From positions 7,364,001 to 7,428,000 of the forward strand of contig JAEMBT020000005.1 in NCBI GenBank assembly GCA_018873245.2: DNA of 64,000 nucleotides. Direction: 5' to 3'. Numbering within the stretch: position 1 is the stretch's first letter; each line of letters begins with the position of its first letter. Positions 37,272 to 49,217 of this stretch are shown one piece after another. Position numbers and translations under genes: made by a program. This DNA is from Archegozetes longisetosus. Lineage: Eukaryota; Arthropoda; Arachnida; Sarcoptiformes; Trhypochthoniidae. The notes beneath the pieces are model-generated. The model did no database searches. It worked only from the letters and a program-made list of their open reading frames with translations, and was not told where the DNA came from.

Positions 37272-37895
37272 TAATATTCTTTTATTATTTAAATATTGTG
37301 AGATCAATAAAGGTTCTAGTCCCATATCTTTTATATTGCTTTAGTAGTAGGAAAAATAGTAAGAGAAACTTTTGAATCATTGTCTACGTTGTCGCATAGA
37401 CTTAAAACATCTTTCCACAATAGTTACGAACTTATAAAATACGATTATTGCAAATTCTTCAAATATGAAATAAATAATAACCTCCATATTCAATTAATAA
37501 ATATAAATCACGTTTCGAATTAGAAAATTTTTCAGTAATTACTTATAAATATATCATTAAATGTTAACGCGAAACAACAGAAAAATATTAATTATAAGAA
37601 TATATGAATTTACTCATTGAATATTCTAATTATAATTTAATTTTTGAACAATAAAAATATTAACTTGTAAGTTAAAGATCTGTATTCGCTGACCGACTAA
37701 ATTCTTATCTTCTTATATAATGCATTGTACTGTTAAGTATTTCATTCAAGTATTTCGTATTCGTTGTAATTAATCACTGAATTAAACTGTGTTTATGGTG
37801 TTTGTGATAAGATATAACTTTTGTTTAGATTATTACCATAAGCAGTAATACAACTGATGTGACATAAGCTTTTTTGTGTCTCATTTAATTCAAAT
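37272..37895. other. Intergenic, nothing recognised
   Basis: AT-rich. Similarity with the DNA after the intact receptor continues to about 37390. The rest holds no visible gene. Confidence 0.4.
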
Positions 37896-38474
37896 ATGGA
37901 TTCAAACAACGATCAAATCAATTTAATGGTTGATATAACATGTTGTCAAATAATAAACAGATTATTATCTAGTCTTAAATGTGAATTAAAAGCAATTAAT
38001 TCATTGTATGACAACATTTTTAGAGACGGAACTGTTTTCGTGGCTATTATTGAAAAATTTGAAAATGTTTTCAACGAACAAATGGATAATAAGATTAGAG
38101 GCAATTACGCCATTATTCAGAACTGGCTCACCAAATATGGTATCGAATTACATGAGGGTCGGACAGTCCAAGAATTGATGGCGACTAATAGATTGACTTA
38201 CTTGGTTCTCATTTGCTATGTTCTCATAAGTGTTTTTCTCAAATATAACACTTATATCAGTAGAAGAATTGCTCACTACAATTTCAATGTCGATTTAAAA
38301 CAATTGATGCTTATCGTCAAGTTTTCTAAATGGAAACTCTGTGAAGAAGAACTTGTTTTAGTTAACAAGGAATTAAGACAACAAAAAGAACAGATTCGAC
38401 GGCTTAAGAACGAAAGTGAGGCGCTTAACAATATTTCATTAGGTTTAATTAATCAAATTGAGAAACAAAAGTAG
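37896..38474 (+). CDS. Hypothetical coiled-coil protein, single exon
   Basis: An uninterrupted ATG-to-TAG frame encodes 192 aa. Residues about 10-115 are a mixed helical region (CQIINRLLSSLKCELK, IIQNWLTKYGIEL) that loosely resembles calponin-homology-like N-domains of microtubule-binding proteins; this is a weak impression only. Residues about 145-190 are a charged heptad-like coiled coil (EEELVLVNKELRQQ, RRLKNESEALNN). There is no signal peptide. It lies between two copies of a gustatory receptor but is itself present once. I do not recognise the family. It could be a 5' fragment of a longer coiled-coil gene. Confidence 0.5.
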   Translation: MDSNNDQINLMVDITCCQIINRLLSSLKCELKAINSLYDNIFRDGTVFVAIIEKFENVFNEQMDNKIRGNYAIIQNWLTKYGIELHEGRTVQELMATNRLTYLVLICYVLISVFLKYNTYISRRIAHYNFNVDLKQLMLIVKFSKWKLCEEELVLVNKELRQQKEQIRRLKNESEALNNISLGLINQIEKQK

Positions 38475-39086
38475 AACAATAACTATATTTGAAATACGAT
38501 CCTGTATGAATCTATTCATGTGTAACAATTATGATTTAAAATGGATTAAATATATCAAGATCAAATTATCTTATCTTGTTTTAACACGAAAAACTATTTT
38601 TAGTTCTAATCCATGGACATCAATCATGTCCAATAGAGCTTATTTATAAAAATTGACATCCAATAGTTAATTTATAATGTATTGTATTACATTAAGATAT
38701 GGTTGTCAAAAGATTAATGAATAAATGAACAAACCAAAATATCGTTATAGCAGATCAGTTGTGCCAGTCCCGGCAAAAATATTATTAATTTAATGTTAAA
38801 AAAGTGTCTATATAACTATCTTTGTTATAAGAGGTATTAATAGGGTAGTAGCGATAGAAAAATTAACTTATCATTCAGTTTTTAATTAAACGAATACTTG
38901 CGATTAATTGAAGCTAACATGAGATAAAAATTAGACATTTTACTTGAGGTTTTAGTCCTATAAACATACGTTTTGTCATAAACAAGTTTAAATTGATATT
39001 TTAACGAGAGATAAAATACCAAAAAATTTTAGACTACTTTCGCTACTTATTGAATAAATACAATTGTCGTAGTGATAATTCTTATA

Positions 39087-40605
39087 CAGGGTGTCCAGTG
39101 GTTTTTCGAACCCAGTCATTTTAGATAATAAATTTTTACCCTTATCAAAACAGATTAACTGCTTTTATGTATAAATAAAAGCACTTTAACTCAAAATGTA
39201 TTTTAATTAATCGTTCAGTTCAAAAGAAAAGCAAAAAGTGTTCGAAAAGTAAACAAATATGTATTTTATAATAAATTCTGAAAGTGTGCGTGTTACTCTA
39301 TAAACAGAGATAAACTGTTAATTTCATGTTTTCTAAAATTCTCATTAAGCCTTTAGTACTTACTTTTTTATCTTATTCTCAATTCATCTGATGTTTATGG
39401 ATTGCTTGTATAAACATGACTTTTAAGATGTCCTCATAAATAAAAGTCGAGAGGAATCAAGTCTGGTGAACGGGATGGCCAATCGATTCCAGTTTCAAGA
39501 TGTCTACTGCTCTTTAAAATTATTCTATTCGCAAATATGTTTGAAGAAAGGTGTGGTGTTGTAGACTGTATGAGCAGGAGTCCCTTTCTGCTGAAAATAC
39601 CTGAATTCTAGCTCATTTTCATCATTTTGACCACAAAATCTAAAATTTTCAAATAAGTTTTTGAGTTTATCTTTTGGTGAAAAAGATGGACTTAACAATT
39701 CTTTCTCGAGAGATAGCCGTCTAAACTCCGATCTAAAGTTTTAAATTAAAGATTAATTATTATAGTCGAACAAATATAGTCTAACCTAATCTAAATTAAA
39801 CCGGTTTAATATAATTTAACCTAAATTAACCTAATTTAAGCGCAAACTTAACTTAAAGCTTAACTTAATTTAACTTAATATGATAAAAAAATTACAGGTT
39901 AGACCTTCAAAGGGTGCGACGATGCTTTTTTATATTGTCGAGGGTATGTTGTCGCCCAGATCCTAAAATTTTGAGGGTTGATATAACTTGAAAGATGAAG
40001 CCAGGCCTCATCTGTGAAGAAAGCTTTGTCCAAAATTCCTCCAATTTTGATTAAATCTTGAAACTATTTACAGTACTGAACTCTTTTTTTCAAAACCTGA
40101 CTGTCAATTCATGCACAGCACTCACACGACAGGAATTAAAATTCATAATTTTGGTGCCATTCTCACACGAAGATTTAGAGATTTTTAATTGTTCAACTCT
40201 TCTAATGTCTTTTATGGGCTCTGTATAAAGCTTTCCTCTAGTTCTTCTAACTTTTCAGGAGTCAAAACATGAGGTTTACGATTACTTTTATTGTCAATAC
40301 TGCTGAAATAGATTAATTTTTCTTGCACACTCCAAGTACCGCTCTTAGTTGGAAGTTATTAACTAAATCCTCTTCAATCTCTTTTTGAATCTTATAAGAT
40401 TTTAATTGAATATGTATTTAAACAAAAAAACGGTGTTCAACTGTTGTAAACACCATTTTCCATATTTCATTTCAAGTGTTTGATTTGTGTGTTGACGCAA
40501 GTTCGAATTAGGACTGTTCTAATATTGAACTTTTTTTTAAAAGATCTTTTCTTAAAAGATGTATCAGGAAAAGTTTTACGATTCAATTATAAAACTGGAC
40601 ACTTG
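39087..40605 (-). mobile_element. Mariner-type element, inactive, 1519 bases
   Basis: The ends are CAGGGTGTCCAGT and the complement CAAGTGTCCAGT, flanked by TA on both sides (39085-39086 and 40606-40607). Inside, on the minus strand, transposase motifs survive. Around 39990-40050 there is ILDKAFFTDEAWLHLSSYIN with the first catalytic Asp. Around 39390-39480 there is WPSRSPDLIPLDFYL followed by GHLKSHVY. Several stops and frame breaks make it inactive. The paralogous flank of the receptor pseudogene lacks this element, giving an empty-site comparison near 35318. Confidence 0.85.
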
Positions 40606-41420
40606 TATTAAATACTTAAATTTATTCGATGAATAGCATAATTAACCAAACATTAATTCGTATCTAATTTCTAATAAAAATTTGTGTTAAATATGTTTGA
40701 GAGCTAGTTTTAGAATAAGTCTCATAAATAATATCTTAAATTGTTCATTTTAATATTTAGATTGTAAGTTTAATCAAAAATGATCTACAATATTCAAATG
40801 ATTGCATACGAATTCTAACAAAAACAACTGATTTGATAGGCTTCAAAATGAATCAGACCTAAAGTAAACTTTCGCGAATTTCGTAATTCTTGTCATTAGT
40901 TTGATTGTGTCTAACCTAATCTGAATCTAACTTATTTAACAAAATGGACTTCCACAGCAGTTTGATAAACGTTTTAGTTTACTTAAATACATAAATCCAC
41001 TAAATAAATATTACGAAATCAAATCTTTCAATTCTACAAACAAAAACACATTATAATTTATAATTTATTAGTAGGGCAGTCAAAAATACATTTATTCATA
41101 TGTTCTTTGAGATTGCAGATTCAAAGACTCGTTCTCCTCTAAATTTGTTCCATTAATGTGAATATCTTCATAACCTCTTCATACAATAAGACATGATCAA
41201 TTAGTGTTTTATATTTTTTGTGTGCTACAGATTGTAACTGAAGTATGTACCAAAAACAACTAAATACTTTCAAATATGACACATGGTCTGTGAATCAATG
41301 TATACTTTTCACTACAGTTATGGGTTTTATGCTGTTTGCCAATCAATAAAAATAACAGTAAAGAAGAAATCATACAGTTTTAACTGAATTTATTCTGCGA
41401 ACAAATACCATTTGTGTGAG

Positions 41421-42584
41421 ATGGAGAAGAAAAATTGGTCTCCAAACTTCAAACCTCTTCATATGTCAATGATATTATCCGGATTTCGATATTCCAAATC
41501 GAATCAATCTAAAAAGCATTATTACTGGAAAATTTTTATAAATTTTATTTATTTTATTTCGGTTATAAGAGCTATTATTGTACAAATATGTGTCGCATAT
41601 CACAATCAACTTTCATATAATGCTCGAACAATGTTTGTGACTTTTAAGGTTATAATCGTTTTGTTTGTAACAAAGACATTGCCTGAATTAGATGAGCTTC
41701 AACACATTCTATCGAAGTTAGAATTGAATAGAAGTTTTTGTGCTATACTTTCGAGATCTGTCAAATTATATACTTTCGTTTGCTGGTTAACTACTTTATT
41801 GATAATGTTCTTGGAAACAATTAGTCTTGGCTTTAAATATAATTGGCAACTGTCTTTTGGAAATCCCAGAGATATACGTTACTTTCACGAAACGGCTATT
41901 TTCATAATAGACAACAATTATTTAGGCCTATCAGTATTTTTAATTGATTTGACTATTTATTACCACACAACTATCACTCCATTGATTCTTTCGTGTATAT
42001 TCTGTGTAGTAATTGGCCAACAGTTAACGTTCGCGTTTGAACAATTCAACGCAAAACTGGTTAATTTTAGTTTTGAATCTGCAAGTTCAGACAAAATAAA
42101 ACAACTTCAATTGGAACACTATGAAATTACAAAGATTGGGAATCGTATGACTAGTTTGGTCTCTAAACCGATTGCATTAATTTATATTATATTAATAGGG
42201 GATATGTGTAAATACGAATACTCATTCCTAACATTTTCACTTTCTGGCTCTAATTATAAAAAGCTTTTTCATGTAACTTATAGTATTTTTCGCCTAAGCT
42301 GTATTTTTGTATTGTTTATATGGAGCGTGTTAACTATGTCAAGAATGAGCGACAGCTCTAATAATGCTTATAATCATTTATATTCCATTTCGTTAAGATC
42401 TGATGGATATGTTGATCAGAAATTCTTATTTCATTTTTCAAAATTTTTATCATATGTAAGAAAACCAAGCGTTGTATTGAATGGATGGCACTTGTTTCCT
42501 ATAAATCGTAGTTTTCTCATAACAGTATTGAGCGCTGCTTTCACTTATTCAATAGTGATTTCACAAATTGCTGGCAATAAATAG
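41421..42584 (+). CDS. Gustatory receptor-like seven-transmembrane protein
   Basis: An uninterrupted frame encodes 387 aa from the first in-frame ATG. An upstream extension using TTG is unlikely. About seven hydrophobic helices are visible (for example FINFIYFISVIRAII, MFVTFKVIIVLFV, LYTFVCWLTTLLIMFL, LILSCIFCVVIGQQ, FVLFIWSVLTM). The C-terminus has AAFTYSIVISQ, matching the receptor superfamily signature TYxxxxxQ(F). These receptors work as cation channels in chemosensory neurons; the ligand cannot be predicted. It is the working partner of the dead copy at 36110-37271. The central region is almost identical between them, which suggests recent gene conversion or duplication. Confidence 0.85.
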   Translation: MEKKNWSPNFKPLHMSMILSGFRYSKSNQSKKHYYWKIFINFIYFISVIRAIIVQICVAYHNQLSYNARTMFVTFKVIIVLFVTKTLPELDELQHILSKLELNRSFCAILSRSVKLYTFVCWLTTLLIMFLETISLGFKYNWQLSFGNPRDIRYFHETAIFIIDNNYLGLSVFLIDLTIYYHTTITPLILSCIFCVVIGQQLTFAFEQFNAKLVNFSFESASSDKIKQLQLEHYEITKIGNRMTSLVSKPIALIYIILIGDMCKYEYSFLTFSLSGSNYKKLFHVTYSIFRLSCIFVLFIWSVLTMSRMSDSSNNAYNHLYSISLRSDGYVDQKFLFHFSKFLSYVRKPSVVLNGWHLFPINRSFLITVLSAAFTYSIVISQIAGNK

Positions 42585-43088
42585 CGACGTTTTTCTATTA
42601 TTTGAAATATGTTGAAGATTAACCTACGTTATAGTCGCGTATCTTGTATATTGCTTTCAAAGGTAAAAACAATAGTAAGCGAAACTTATTCAATTAGTGT
42701 TTGAATGTTTAGCTACACTCTTCTAGTGTCTTATGGTAGAACATACTAACTAATCTTATTCACACTCATAATATTAAAAAATTGACATTATTTTTCCACT
42801 TTAAGTACGAGTCGTATTTGTTTTGATCACTACTGGTGTCTTCAAGACAATCTTATTATATTATATGTATGAAACATTTGAAATTAGGAGTCCATAAAAC
42901 TACAAAGTTATGCTTTAACTTTTTAACCTTATTCTGTTCTAATTTATTTTAATCTTTTTTTATTTAGTAAAAGTCTTTTTTATTAATAATAGTTATCGAA
43001 TATCTTGGAATGTGATCGCAATCGAAACTTGATTCGTAAAAACTTCTTTAAATTTGTTTAATAACTTTGAATCAATGACTTACATTAT
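42585..43088. other. Downstream flank of the receptor, nothing else recognised
   Basis: The first about 120 bases match the flank of the pseudogene copy (37272-37390). The remainder is AT-rich with no features. Confidence 0.4.
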
Positions 43089-43609
43089 ATGAATAATACT
43101 TTTGAAGAACTGTCTTAGCAGTCCTCACTTCAGACTTTATATAAAGCTTTGGAAATTGAATGTGTGATGGTTTAAAAGTAGTGAAAAATCAGGTTTAAAC
43201 CTTTTAGTCATAGGAGAAAAGAAATTATAATCTTTTATGGCTAACAATCTGACAAAACGTCTTACTCTTCAATTTTGTGCACAGAAAACTTTGTTATAGA
43301 AAAATTTGATGAGCATTTCCAGATAAATAGATATGTTAATATAAAAGCAAAATTCAAACATATACATTTTTTGGTTTTTTAAAATTTGAATAAATAAGAA
43401 AAAGTATACAATACTTGGTTTTGTTCAAAATAAGTAAATTTTGTGTCATTCAATAAAATTTATTTTTATCTCACTCTTAAAGTTTATTTAAATAAAGAAA
43501 TCGAAACCGATCAATAATTAAGTTCTATTATTTCTAAATTAAATGCGTTTTTAATCCTTAGTCTTAGGTTCCATTCGCTAAGACAGTTCTTCAAAAGTTT
43601 CATTCATAT
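43089..43609. mobile_element. MITE-like element with 30-base terminal inverted repeats
   Basis: The left end TATGAATAATACTTTTGAAG continuing to AACTGTCTTAG is matched at the right end by the reverse complement CTAAGACAGTTCTTCAAAAG then TTTCATTCATA. Arms of about 31 bases differ at two or three positions. The interior is about 460 bases, AT-rich and non-coding. Confidence 0.75.
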
Positions 43610-43750
43610 CTATTGATAAGCGAAAATGCCATAGAATTCTAAAAAGAAATCAATAACTTTGTCAAATAAAATGAACTCAAATAAAGACAAAGTTTGAATT
43701 AATTTGTAATCAGCTGTCAAAAAATTTGCTTCGATTCTAAAGCTCAATCA

Positions 43751-45002
43751 ACATTTGGATAAATCTGGGCTAATGGATCTAACGGAGCCTACCTCCAAGT
43801 GTGATACATCGTTGGATTCAGTTCGTCCAGCTGAACATTTTGACACCACACTTGATCACTTCTAACCCGAACCTGACCACTTCTAGCCAACTCCCGACAG
43901 GAGTGGTTGACCCCTCAAGTGATATACCATTGGACTCAGGATATAGAACTGAGCAATTTGATACCTCACTTGGTCAATTATCAAATGTAGTTCTCGAGAT
44001 ATCCATCCTTGTTTGGTTTAGTATTGTGAAATTTATTTATATCTAACAAACACAGAATACTGAAATAGCTTAGTTATTAATTTGAAAAGGCTTAGCACTA
44101 ACACTTTTTGTAATTAGCTCCTAAAAGTCTAATGATTTATAACACTTCCTGTAATGACTATCTCTTTGAAATGACCCAATATAGTATAATTTAACTTTAG
44201 TATAAATAAACAATCGAACAGTGTAGTTTCAGTTTTAAATTTAGAAAAACGTGGGAAACCAAAAGTATATAAAGGGACAGTCTTAGAGAAAGTCAGAGGG
44301 AGAGATGGACAATCTTTAGTAATATCTCAGTTATGCTTTGTAACTTCACGTTATGCATAATAAAATTCTTTTAAAATAGAATTTCTCGTTCTTTTCGTTC
44401 AGAATTTCGTTTTCTTTATTTCTATCAACATTATTTGTACCTTAGGTAAGTGATATGTAAAGTTGTGAAACTTTCTTTAATGCATAATAGATGCACATGA
44501 TGTTCTCTATCGAGTCCAGCCAGACTCTTAGATAAGGAATAGGTAAAAGGATTTGGAATCTTACATCAAGGCCCCTGATTTCAAATCTCTACGCTAGAAA
44601 AGTCACGCTAAATGAAAAGCTCTACACAAAAACTTAGATCGAGTTTTTCATTCTCAATGAGACAAAAATAATTGTGACAGTACGTCGTAATGGATAAACT
44701 TGGATTTAGAGACTCGTAACCCAAACAGGCTTGATATAAGCTAAGGGAGAATAGCGACCTAACTTATTATACCTTAGTTCAAATCAGGTTTGGTTTGAGT
44801 TACAACTCGGTAAAGTCAAGTTCTTCCATTTTCGAGGGGTTAGGTTTGGGTGCCCAGAAGTGGTTAGGTTCGAGTTGGAAGTGGTCAATTGTGGTATCAA
44901 AATGTTCAACTTGACGAACTGAACCCAATGATGTATCACACTTGGGTGTGGGGGATTGAGAACACCTTTAGACCCATTAGCCCAGATTCACTCGAACATT
45001 TG
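43751..45002. mobile_element. 1.25 kb element with about 140-base imperfect inverted repeats
   Basis: The left arm (43751-43890) and right arm (44860-45002) are reverse complements at roughly 80 percent by eye. Shared words include ATCTGGGCTAATGG, CCAAGTGTGATACATC and GAACATTTTGA. The left arm also contains a second, diverged direct copy of its inner part (CAAGTGTGATACATCGTTGG at 43797 and CAAGTGATATACCATTGG at 43916). The centre holds an LTR-like stretch. There is no transposase. The GC content of the arms is higher than the surroundings. Confidence 0.65.
44090..44450 (+). repeat. Possible solo LTR-like segment inside the inverted-repeat element
   Basis: The order GTATATAAAGGGAC (TATA box, about 44264), a purine-rich AGAGGGAGAG tract, then GCATAATAAAAT (polyadenylation-like, about 44354) resembles the U3-R layout of a retrotransposon LTR. 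No gag or pol sequence, paired LTR or flanking duplication was found, so this is tentative. Confidence 0.25.
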
Positions 45003-46043
45003 AATTATTTGATTGTTCGCCTTTAGAAATTTGATAATAAATTGTGAAACGCTGTCTCATTCATTCACTAGACCATCTACAGATAATTTCGAATTCAAAT
45101 TGAATATCTTGAGTAAACGCTCCATATATTCCCTAAAGTTTCTTAAAAAGTCGAAATATTATGTAAATGTGTTTATAAAAAGCTTAAACGATATTAAAGT
45201 GATAAACTGTCATACATACATAAACATACAATTTTACATTAACTTCATTACGAACGTCACGAAAAACTGACTTTTAGTTTTACACTAAACAGATTTGAGC
45301 AGTAACCGTGAAAGTAGGAAACTTTCGCTTAAGATTAAGAAATTCTATTTAAAATAGATTATCAGAGAGATTAATAATTTGTTCGGATGATTCATTTTTG
45401 ATGAACGTTTAAATCTTGAAACACTCTGCATTTTTTCTGAACCTAAACCTGAGGGCTCACATTTAAAGTGATAGCAAAACATTTTGATGATTAATGTTAA
45501 GAGAATTGTAATTGACTCTAAATCACGTAGCTTTTCATTCTGAACGCTTAATATTATGTCAAGTGAGAGCTACCTCTAATTGAACTAGCACAAAAGATAG
45601 CACTTTAAAGTACCCTAAACACCATTTTAATCTTATTTAAAGTTATACAAAAGTTTTAAATAAGTTTTTAAGCATATAAATCATTAATAAATAATTAAAA
45701 ACTAAATCATGATGATTGAAACTTAATTTTAAAAAAATATCTTCTTTATTCTCATTTGAATCAATTTAACTGAACTGAAATTCGATTAGATGTTAGCCTT
45801 GAAAACAAGTCTTCATGATAAAGGACATAGGATGTCTTTTTCTCACAGAATCAAAGTAATCACATACCCAGCACTTAAGTCATGATTTTCGTCTCATCAG
45901 CCAAACACGAATTGGCAATTGATTAATAGTTGGCTAACGACCAATTTTGTTATCATCTAATTTCGATCACATTTTCATCAACGCATACAAAATGTTAGTC
46001 AATAGAACGTTCATATTATAGAATTAAAGTGACTGCGACTAAT
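45003..46043. other. Intergenic upstream of monooxygenase copy 4
   Basis: AT-rich; no coding content recognised. Its last part should hold the promoter of the downstream gene. Confidence 0.4.
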
Positions 46044-49000
46044 ATGTTTCTAACATTTATAAGCATTTCAATTGTCGTATTTTTACGGTTAGTTTCTGCA
46101 GATCAGTGGATACATTCTGAGTGGTTAGATCATCATCATAAATATCATCTAAAATGGAAAACAGATGACAAAACTGAAACAATTTCATTTTTGGTTGAAG
46201 TCAAAACTAAAGGATGGATTGGGTTCGGAATATCACCAAATGGTGGAATGAAAAACAGTGATATAGTCATTGGTTGGGTCTCTGATGAAGGAAAAACTTA
46301 CTTTCATGTATGAAAACTATTAAATTTACTGGTTTTACAAGTTTACTCATATGATTTAAGAGTCGATTTTAATTAAATTATCAAATTCTGATAACTATTT
46401 CATTGCAGATATCGGTTAATAGATTTTTAAGTGGAAATTATTAGGTAGTAATAGCAAACTTTTTCATAATAAAACATGAAAAAGTTTGCAATTAATGGTT
46501 TGACCTAATATAAACTTAACCTTATAAGAGAAAATGCAAACCTATCACAGTAATAGTTCGATATAATGAAAATTTTGATTTTGAATCCTTCATATAGTGA
46601 AAGCAATATTTTAGTCCCAAAATAGACTAAAATATTCTAACAATGTATTTACAGGAAAACTTTGAGTAGAAAATATAAACTTAATCTTATAATAGACGAA
46701 TGAATATCGGTTCCCACAGATTCAGTACACCGATTCTGAATTATGCACATTATTTAGTTTTTGTCAATTCAATTTGTCTTTAGGACCGTTTTGCAGACGA
46801 TCAATCGATGCCAGTAATAGATGAAAGTCAAGATTGGAAACTATTACAATCAGCTCAAAATGATACGCATACTATTTTACAATTCTCGAGACCCTATAAA
46901 ACATGTGATCATTCCAAAGATATAGAAATAACGAGTGACACAACAAGGCTCATCTGGGCTTTTGGTGATCATGACCCTGAATCTGTCAATAGCATTCAAA
47001 TGCATAAACATCATGAAAGAGGTTCAAAATGTGCAATACTTATTGATCATCACAAACTCGAAGATCCAAAAGAAGATGATTTGCAATATTTTGACTTCAC
47101 TGTTAATAACGTATGATTTCAATAGATTTTGTTAATTTGACAACACTTTAAGAATTAAAATATTTTGAATTTTAATTTGAAAATCTCATCAGGTAACAAT
47201 ACCGACTAAAGACACAACCTATTGGTGCAAATTATTCAAAGTTCAGTTTCCAGTAAAACGGCACGTGGTTAAGGTACAAAATAAGAATATTTGTAATGTT
47301 TAGTATATAGAATATTTAATATTTCTAACTAATGAGGAGCTAATGTTGAAAGTATCAACTTTACTAGTATTTGCCTAAAATAACCCCTGGAAACGAGGAT
47401 CTGACACATCATTTCGTAGTGTTCGCGTGTGGCCATCCAGACAGTAGTCAATTAGATAAATATCTGAATTCTGAAGGAATTGACTGTACAGATTCGGCTA
47501 ATATGCCTCCAGATTTAGTTCATTGTTTGAGACCATACTTTGTTTGGGCAGTTGGTGGACAACCGTTCATAGCTCCTCCTGAAGCCGGCTTTCCATTAGG
47601 GTCTGATGAAGAAACCACTTATTTTCTTATGGAATCTCATTATGACAATTCAGATCTGGTTGAGAACAGAATCGATTCTTCAGGAGTCAGAGTATATCAC
47701 ACTTCAAAGTTAAGACGTTACGATGCCTTTACTATAATGGCTGGATCTGTAGCTGATTACGGACTCGTCATTCCTCCTAGGCAATCAAGTTTTCAAGTGA
47801 CTGGTCATTGTGATACAGAATGTTTCAGAAAAGTATAATTATTAGCAACTTTTGTTGAAAATATAAAAATTTTGCAATTTTTAGTTTATGCCTTCAGATG
47901 GAATAAAAGTGTTCGCAGCAATGCCTCACGCACACCTTCTGGGTATGACTTTTATATTGAACAGCTTAATAATTTGTAATAGTAACCTAAAATGCTGCAT
48001 TGCGACCACATTCTTTTATCAGCCATAGTATTTTAAATGTTAAGACATAACGCATCAGATGTTAAAAAACTTATAGAATATCTGATATAGCAATCAAAAC
48101 AAATTAGAAATTAAATTTAAACAAATTTTTGCCCATCACAAGCAGGTTGACAATCAAGATAGATAGACAATCAGGTGGATATGTATGACCCTTACATTTT
48201 GCTATCGATCATTATTAAGTTTCGGAGTGTATGACATTTCTCTACTTTTCTATTGAGTGCTCACTTTTCTCAAAACGTTTTTCTTCAGGAAAACAAGTGA
48301 AAACTCGTCACTTTCGAGGCAACGAAGAACTGCCATGGATTGTAAACGATAGAAACTATGATTTCAATTTCCAACAGTTTCGTCCTTTGAGAAGAACAGT
48401 GCATATAATGCCAGGAGATATTATCACAACTGAATGCACTTATAATTCGAGCTTAAGAAACTTTGCAACTCTTGTAAAATTTAAAAACTAATTTTAGGTC
48501 AATTTATTAAGAAATCTAAAATTTTTGATCTAATAAATGATAGGGCGGAGTATCAACTCGACAGGAGATGTGTCTGTCATTTCTTTCATATTATCCAAGA
48601 ATGAAGAATAACAGCCAAACGTGTTTGAGTGGATTGACTCAATCATCTGTTATGACGGTTTCAGGTGTGGAAGAGTTAGCGGGGTAATTATGATTTCTTT
48701 ACAAAATGTTTCTCAATTTGAACGTTTTATTTTCGAGGAAAGTCATTTCTATAATAGTTACAGAATGCTATAGTTTATCCTCAATAGAAGATCCTATAAA
48801 TATATTTTGCTCTTAAAAATTGAATCATAATTAGCAAAACTTTCGTCAAACCTTTACATAACTTTCAGATATGCACCAAATCGCGATCCAATTATTAAAT
48901 TGCCGATAGAACTGCAAAACATGAGTTTGACTAAATATTTGGCTGAGAAGAAAGTAGACTGGAGTGATAATTACCAAAATTTGATTAAATTTGGTAATCA

Positions 49001-49217
49001 AAGACAGACCTGTTATTGGATGAAATCATGGAAAGATTTTGAACTGAATCATTCGGTTTCATACCCTGAAAATTTGAAGGAATATAAACCTATCGAAACA
49101 AAATGCCAGAAATCAGATTTGTTGGTGTCGGGTACAGTTGATGGCAAACAGATTACTTACAAATTGAATGTACTTTACATATTTGTGTTAATCTTATCGA
49201 AAGCTTTGATTTTGTAA
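46044..49217 (+). CDS. DBH/MOXD1-like copper monooxygenase, copy 4
   Basis: Eight exons, 46044-46307, 46784-47110, 47193-47273, 47368-47832, 47885-47942, 48289-48473, 48544-48683 and 48869-49217, join in frame to 622 aa (human MOXD1 about 613). The start is the ATG at 46044, which gives a clean signal peptide (FLTFISISIVVFLRLVSA); an upstream GTG is not credible. A DOMON domain (GWIGFGISPNGGMKNSD) is followed by the two copper domains with His238-His239 (THHF), His315 (ESHYD), His394/His396 (PHAH) and Met469 (QEMC). The C-terminus ends in a hydrophobic stretch (LYIFVLILSKALIL) with no polar tail, unlike copies 2 and 3, so it may be lipid-anchored or tail-anchored. Exon 4 has exactly the length of its counterparts (465 bases). 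It is diverged and oriented opposite to the tandem cluster. Confidence 0.93.

Noticed and set aside
39760-39870. Run of TAACCTAA/TAACTTAA-like words resembling insect telomere repeats (TTAGG)n
   Set aside because: The words vary in length and sequence and lie inside a mariner-type element. This is a degenerate simple repeat, not a telomeric array.
43801-44046. 81-codon plus-strand frame
   Set aside because: It lies wholly in the arm of an inverted-repeat element, starts from GTG, and its sequence is explained by an internal tandem repeat of that arm.
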